From Viola odorata (lineage: Eukaryota > Streptophyta > Magnoliopsida > Malpighiales > Violaceae), in the NCBI GenBank assembly GCA_963691705.1, contig OY829545.1, forward strand, positions 14,583,569 to 14,647,568: 64,000 nt of DNA, written 5' to 3'. A model generated the notes under the pieces. It worked only from the letters and a program-made list of their open reading frames with translations, ran no database searches and had not been told where the DNA came from. The position numbers were made by a program, and so were the translations under genes. Positions 58,817 through 64,000 of this stretch are shown one piece after another. Each line of letters opens with the position of its first letter. Position 1 is the stretch's first letter.

Positions 58817-61800
58817 ATGGCGGAGCAGCAACACAGCAAGTGGCGGCTACGCCGAGGGCAATACCTCGGAGAAATCTCAGCCCTCTGTTTCCTGCGCCTT
58901 CCTGCTCACCCTCTCCTCCTCGCTGGTACGGTTTTTTCCCGCCTTAAATTCCCAAACTCTTTCTTATCTCCAAATGTTTAACCATCGATTTTCTTGCTCC
59001 CTAACAGGCACAGGATCGCAACTTCTGCTTTATTCCTTGGATTCTGGAAATTTAATAGAGTCTTTTGAAGTGTTTGAAGGGATACGCGTCCATGGAATTA
59101 CTAATTTCGTTGAAGAATCGAAGTCCCCGTCGCCAATCTCTTGTGCAGGGGTTGTTTTCGAGATTGCTGTGTTTGGTGAAAAACGAGTGAAGCTTTTCAA
59201 GTTAAGCATTCGGACGGTATTAGAGTCCGGAAGTAAAGTAACACAAGTGTCTGCTTATTTAGCTTTGCTTCATTCCCTGCCCAAGTTCAGTCATTGGGTC
59301 CTTGACGTGTCATTCTTTAAGGTAATTGGTAAAACAAGGCTATGTTGCTTGTATCCCTTCGTTCCTAATTAGTTTGCCTCTAAATTTACTCTTTGTTTTA
59401 ACAGAGCAATGACAAAGATGAGAGTCATTGCCTTGTTGTTGGATGTAGTGATAACTCTGTCCACCTTTGGGATATATCAAGGTGTAGTGTAGTTCTTCAA
59501 GTACAATCTCCAGGTTAGTTTCAGTACTCTGATTATTTCTTGACGTCTACATATAGCACATTGTCTCTTATTTGGTGCGTTTTGTTATTCTATTTTTATA
59601 CATGTTGTGTGTTGTGAAATTGCAGAGAGGTGCCTATTGTATTCAATGCGGTTGTGGGGTGACAATTTGGAAGCATTACGAATTGCTTCTGGAACCATTT
59701 ATAATGAGGTAGTTATTCCATACATTTTATATCATGCCTTTTTCTCATGCTTCAACATGTTAGAATGTACCCATTAACCCCACAATTTCCATGGAGGCTA
59801 CTCTTTTACTTTTGTCGTAATCATTGTTATTCTTGTAGACTTGCAAGCCTAGATGGTCTTGGCACTGGCATTCCCATGATATGCAGTTTCTAATGTTTCT
59901 CTCTTGAATGACTTATGGAACTCTTTATTTGTTTATAGAAATTATGATGGTTACTCCGTACTGATCACAAAGTTGATGTCTTTAAATCGGTTAGGATAGA
60001 TCATTGTTTGGAAGGTGGTTCCTCAAGGACATCCACATGATTATTCACCTCCACTAAGTCCCTCAGAAGATAGTATTTGCTTAAGCACTTCAATCTCCAG
60101 CTCTTTCCAGCTCCATGGTCAGCAGCATCAAGCTGCTCATATATGTAGACTTGTTGGACATGAAGGTTCAATATTTCGCATTGCATGGTCCTCTGATGGA
60201 TCCAAACTGGTTTCTGTCTCTGATGATCGCAGGTAAAGAATTTATTTTATCTATTCATTTGTGTTATGTTTTTTGGGTGCAGTAATGTGGTTCCTCCATT
60301 GGTACAGTGCTCGTATCTGGGCAGTTGTGTCCGCACAGAACGGTAATGATAACTTTAACAAGGAGGCTGATGGTCCTGTTCTCTTTGGTCATACTGCCAG
60401 GGTCTGGGACTGCTGCATTAGTAGTTCTGTAAGTCATACCTTTGTAACAGTCTTTCTCCCTTATCTGATCCTTAGTTTTCTATTCTTTTGATTTTTCTGA
60501 AATGAACTGTTGATTTTGTATTGATTGTCATCATGTCTTCTCTTAGTTAATAATCACTGCTGGTGAGGATTGTACGTGTCGTGTGTGGGGTTTAGATGGA
60601 AAACAAATCAAGATGATTAAGGAGCATATGTAAGTTGGCAGTTGGATCTTGTCCCTTTGTGTATTACAAAATTGATGATATTATATAGAGTGTGACTACC
60701 GCATCACATTATGACAACAACTATTTTTGGCTTAATGGTATACTGATATGAGAATTATCATCATGTCACCTCTAGCATATCATGTTTCATCTGTTGAAAA
60801 CATTTGCTTGATGGGTTTTTTTTTCTTCGAAAAGTTCTGTTAGCATACAAGATGGATGCTACTACTGTTAGTCATATCTAAAAGGTCAATTGTTGGTTGA
60901 TAATATGCAGAGGAAGAGGTGTGTGGCGATGCTTATATGATCCAGACTCTTCAATTCTCGTGACTGCTGGGTTTGACTCTGCAATAAAAGTGCATCATCT
61001 GCAAGCTTCTCTCCCCCAGAGCTGGGAGGGGAAGAAACAGTTCACTGAAAAAACAATGATTGCCACTGGTCAAATCCCCAATCTAACCGAGCATAATGGT
61101 CTCATGAACAGGTATTTCTTATTATAATATTGGAACTCTAGATGCTTTATGAGTTTCATAACGTCTGGCGTCATAGTTATTATGCTTTCAGTGCTCTATC
61201 TGAACAGGACATGACAGTGTGCCTCTTGTTAACAGGAGCAGCACTGCCTGAATTTTAAATAATTTCCATAATTAAATGAATCGCAGATTTGTTTTATGAT
61301 GGGCACTTCATGTGAGAACCTGGTTGAGTAGTAACAGGCATTAGCAGATTACTTTTCCATCATATCATATAAGCACCCCTATACAGATGTAAAAGTGTTG
61401 GGTCTTTTAAGAGGCCTGAAAGGTAGGTCAAACCGGCATTGTCATAATGAGATGGTATGGAATTGTGTTATGGCTCCTATGTCAAACCAGAAAATATTGG
61501 ATCACCAGGGCCACGGATTTGTACATACTTGGCCCCTCTCTTTGCTTATGGAATGTGATTGCACGTTTCTTCTTTTTTTTCTCTCTTTTTTTATTTAATT
61601 CCCTTTCATGGATCAATTGTGCTGCACATACTCACACTCAGCTTGCCCTTAGTCCATATTTAGCTTTCACTGCGGTTTGCTGGCATTTTCATCATGTGTT
61701 GTTGTCATCATCCTTATAATGTTTATATTTACTGGAAAGTTTCTCTTTTTTTGCAGCAAAAGTGAATATGTACGTTGCTTGCACTTCACTAAGGAAGATA

Positions 61801-63535
61801 CTCTCTATGTTGCCACAAACCGTGGTTATCTGTACCAAGCTAAACTTTTCCAAATGCGTGATTTAAGATGGACTAAACTTTCCCAGCTAAGTGAAGAGGT
61901 GCCAGTTGTTTGTATGGATTTGTTGTCTAGAAACTCGCCCCAACATTCCTCTAGTGTAGATGATTGGATTGCTTTAGGGGATGGTAGAGGAAATATGACA
62001 ATTGCTAGAGTTGTTGGTGATGTTTGTACTCCTAAAGTGGACGTCACTTTTAAATGGTCAGCAGGCAAAGAGAGACAGCTATTAGGAACATATTGGTGCA
62101 AATCATTGGGATGCAGGTAAAGGCTTTTGTTTATGCTATTTCAATAATAGGTAATAATATCTTGCATGAATAGCTTACCTGGCTGTAAGTACCAGTCAAA
62201 GGGTATGGAATATAGATTCATTCCTATGTTAGTCAAACCACCAACCAGACAGAACTACTTTTACTGTCTTTTTGCTATGACCTCAAATCTATATAAACTT
62301 TTTTTTCCTTGTATTCTGCAACTTACCTCAATGCCTTTGGGATTGTTATCTGAGAGATGTCTGTTTTCTTGCTTCGTTGGTCTTATATGGACGACTAAAC
62401 AATGACAAAATTTTGGGCTACAGGTTCATCTTTACTGCTGATCCTAGAGGAATTGTTAAACTGTGGAAGTTACATGAGTCATTATTGTCCACGACTGATT
62501 CTTCGGAAAGAACCTTCGGTGTGTCTTTTATTGCTGAATTCACATCATGTTTTGGAGTTCGGATAATGTGTTTGGATGCATCAGTTAAGGATGAGGTATC
62601 TTTTTCAACAATCTCTAATTTCCCTTTACGTCTCTCTTGGGCAAACATCTGCTTCTGGAGCTGATAATAACCTAAATATTATTGTTGAAACTTTCCTTTT
62701 TAATTTCTTTGTTCTCATTATGATAGAACTTTTGCAGATACTGGTATGTGGGGATTTACGTGGTAATCTGGTGTTATTTCCTTTGCCAAATGTCTTACTG
62801 CTGGACACACCTGCTGAAGGAGGAATAAATATATCTCCACTGACTTATTTCAAAGGAGCCCATGGGATATCAACAGTTTCCAGCATCTCTTTTGCCAAAC
62901 TAAATCCCAATGATCTTGAAATTCACTCGGTATGATCAGAAATTGCTGGAATATTGATACAAAGTCTTGAGCATTTTCTGGCAATGAAACGTTTTTATGA
63001 CATCTTCTATGCTTTCTCTTTTGTTAGCCAACTTGATGAACATAAATCATATTATGAGAACATTAGCAATGACATTTTTGGGTGCACTAGCTTATGCAAA
63101 ACTTCTATGTAATTAACTTCTGTTCTGTTGCTTTGATATGTCCAGACAGGAGGAGATGGTTGCATATGCCATATGGAATATGGTCGAGATCGACAGAGTT
63201 TGGAATTTATAGGGATGAAGCAAGTGAAAGAATTGAGTTTAATTCAATCTGTCTCTGCTGATGAAAATTCCCCCAATGATTTGGCAGACTGTGGCTATGC
63301 AGTTGGTTTTGCATCAACAGATTTCATCATATGGAACTTAGCAACTGAAGCGAAGGTACTAACTCTTTCACCAGTCTCTCCACACTGGGGAATGTAAATG
63401 GTGCATTGGATATTTGTTTGATTGTTAAGGTGCTTTGAGCAGGTTCTGCAAATTCCATGTGGTGGTTGGCGACGTCCATTTGCTTATTATCTTGGTGATT
63501 TACCTGAAATGCAAAACTGTTTGGCGTATGTGAAG
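58817..63535 (+). CDS. WDR6: WD40-repeat protein, WDR6/Trm734 (RTT10) homologue, 5' part
   Basis: Thirteen exons are supported (58817-58925, 59008-59321, 59405-59513, 59626-59708, 60000-60232, 60308-60428, 60547-60629, 60911-61111, 61757-62116, 62424-62595, 62738-62929, 63146-63355, 63443-63535), all in frame, giving about 760 residues before the gene leaves the window. Starts MAEQQHSKWRLRRGQYLGEI. WD40 blades include LVVGCSDNSVHLWDIS, CRLVGHEGSIFRIAWSSDGS...SDDRSARIWAV, LFGHTARVWDC...TAGEDCTCRVWGL, WRCLYDPDSSILVTAGFDSAIKV, and FTADPRGIVKLWKL. In yeast and humans this protein partners Trm7/FTSJ1 for 2'-O-methylation of tRNA wobble position 34. Arabidopsis At4g01860 is the likely orthologue (about 1,300 aa, from memory), so roughly 40% is missing at the 3' end. 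The first ATG is chosen because it leads directly into the conserved GEISAL block. Confidence 0.92.
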
Positions 63536-64000
63536 GTACCTCTTTCTTTGGAAGATGAACACAGTATTCAGTTGAAGTTTTGTAAAACGTTTTTAAGTCC
63601 ATTAGGTAAATTGTGCCACTATGTCTTATTCATACATTTTGAGTTTTAAAAGTATAAAATATCTTATCTATACATTTATGAGTTCATAATTATTGCATAG
63701 TTTAGGCGTCCTTTGCAAGTAAATTGACCAAGAATTGATATTTTATGATAAATGTGTGCTGGACTTTTATGTTATTTTCTTCTGTAAAGTGAATGTTTAG
63801 GATGTTCAGGTCATTAGTGTGCTTCAGCAGGCAATTACTTGAAGCACAGAGGGAGTTTTGGTTTCAATGGGAATTGTCTATTCATTTGTTATATGCTTTG
63901 AATACTCTAGTCTTGTGGGCAAGCGTATTTTGATTTTGAGGAACACTATGTTATTTTGTTTCATTAAATACATTACATTTCCACCTGTTGAGCTTTGGAT
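63536..64000. other. probable intron of the WDR6 gene at window edge
   Basis: T-rich, AT-rich sequence after the GTACCT donor at 63536. I could not pick out the next exon before the window ends. Several CAG acceptors exist (for example 63830) but the sequence after them is not clearly coding. Confidence 0.5.

Overview
This is plant nuclear DNA, most likely from a eudicot. Genes are split by short GT-AG introns with T-rich 3' ends. Intergenic DNA is very AT-rich and full of small DNA transposons, and the proteins are plant types: class III peroxidases, a clade II ATG8, a DMR6/F3H-type 2-oxoglutarate oxygenase and a ubiquitin-eS31 fusion. An asterid such as a Lamiales species is my guess from general protein resemblance. 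No LTR retrotransposon, organellar insert, rRNA or CRISPR array was seen. All exon joins were worked out by hand from reading frame and splice sites, without transcripts.

Layout. 1-3.8 kb is AT-rich intergenic DNA. 3.8-4.8 kb is a two-exon short-chain dehydrogenase. 6.6-16.3 kb holds a family of multi-pass membrane proteins (plant rolling-stone-like): an orphan first exon, then two complete eight-exon tandem copies of 316 and 321 aa. 17.0-17.4 kb (minus) is the intronless ubiquitin-ribosomal protein eS31 gene. 19.7-20.8 kb and 29.9-31.0 kb are two almost identical secreted class III peroxidase genes. Between them lies a transposon belt: a 1.7-kb Mutator-like foldback element, a PIF/Harbinger complex with a broken transposase, and a 1.0-kb hAT element.

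33.0-39.1 kb holds TRM13 (tRNA 2'-O-methyltransferase, nine exons), a tRNA-Ala(UGC) gene on the minus strand, a Stowaway MITE and an intronless TolB/PD40 beta-propeller gene. 41.3-44.3 kb is a three-exon 2-oxoglutarate oxygenase with an altered iron ligand (HxN) and an odd C-terminus. 44.3-51 kb has a Stowaway end abutting a ribosomal protein L12 fragment, a small membrane-protein ORF, and a 2-kb hAT element carrying a second hAT element and an 11 x 20-bp minisatellite. 51.1-54.2 kb is a HEL2/ZNF598-type RING E3 ligase. 55.0-56.7 kb (minus) is a five-exon ATG8. 58.8 kb to the window edge is the 5' part of a WDR6/Trm734-like WD40 gene.

Functional themes. TRM13, WDR6 and HEL2 all bear on tRNA modification or translation quality, and the tRNA gene and eS31 fusion add to this. 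From memory, TRM13, the TolB-like gene and the WDR6 gene have neighbouring homologues in Arabidopsis (At4g01880, At4g01870, At4g01860), which would make this an ancient gene block later loosened by insertions. I found no clearly new biological system. The points most worth a second look are the HxN oxygenase with exon relics in its intron, the orphan first exon in matching splice phase, the homogenised peroxidase pair and the nested hAT/minisatellite structure.
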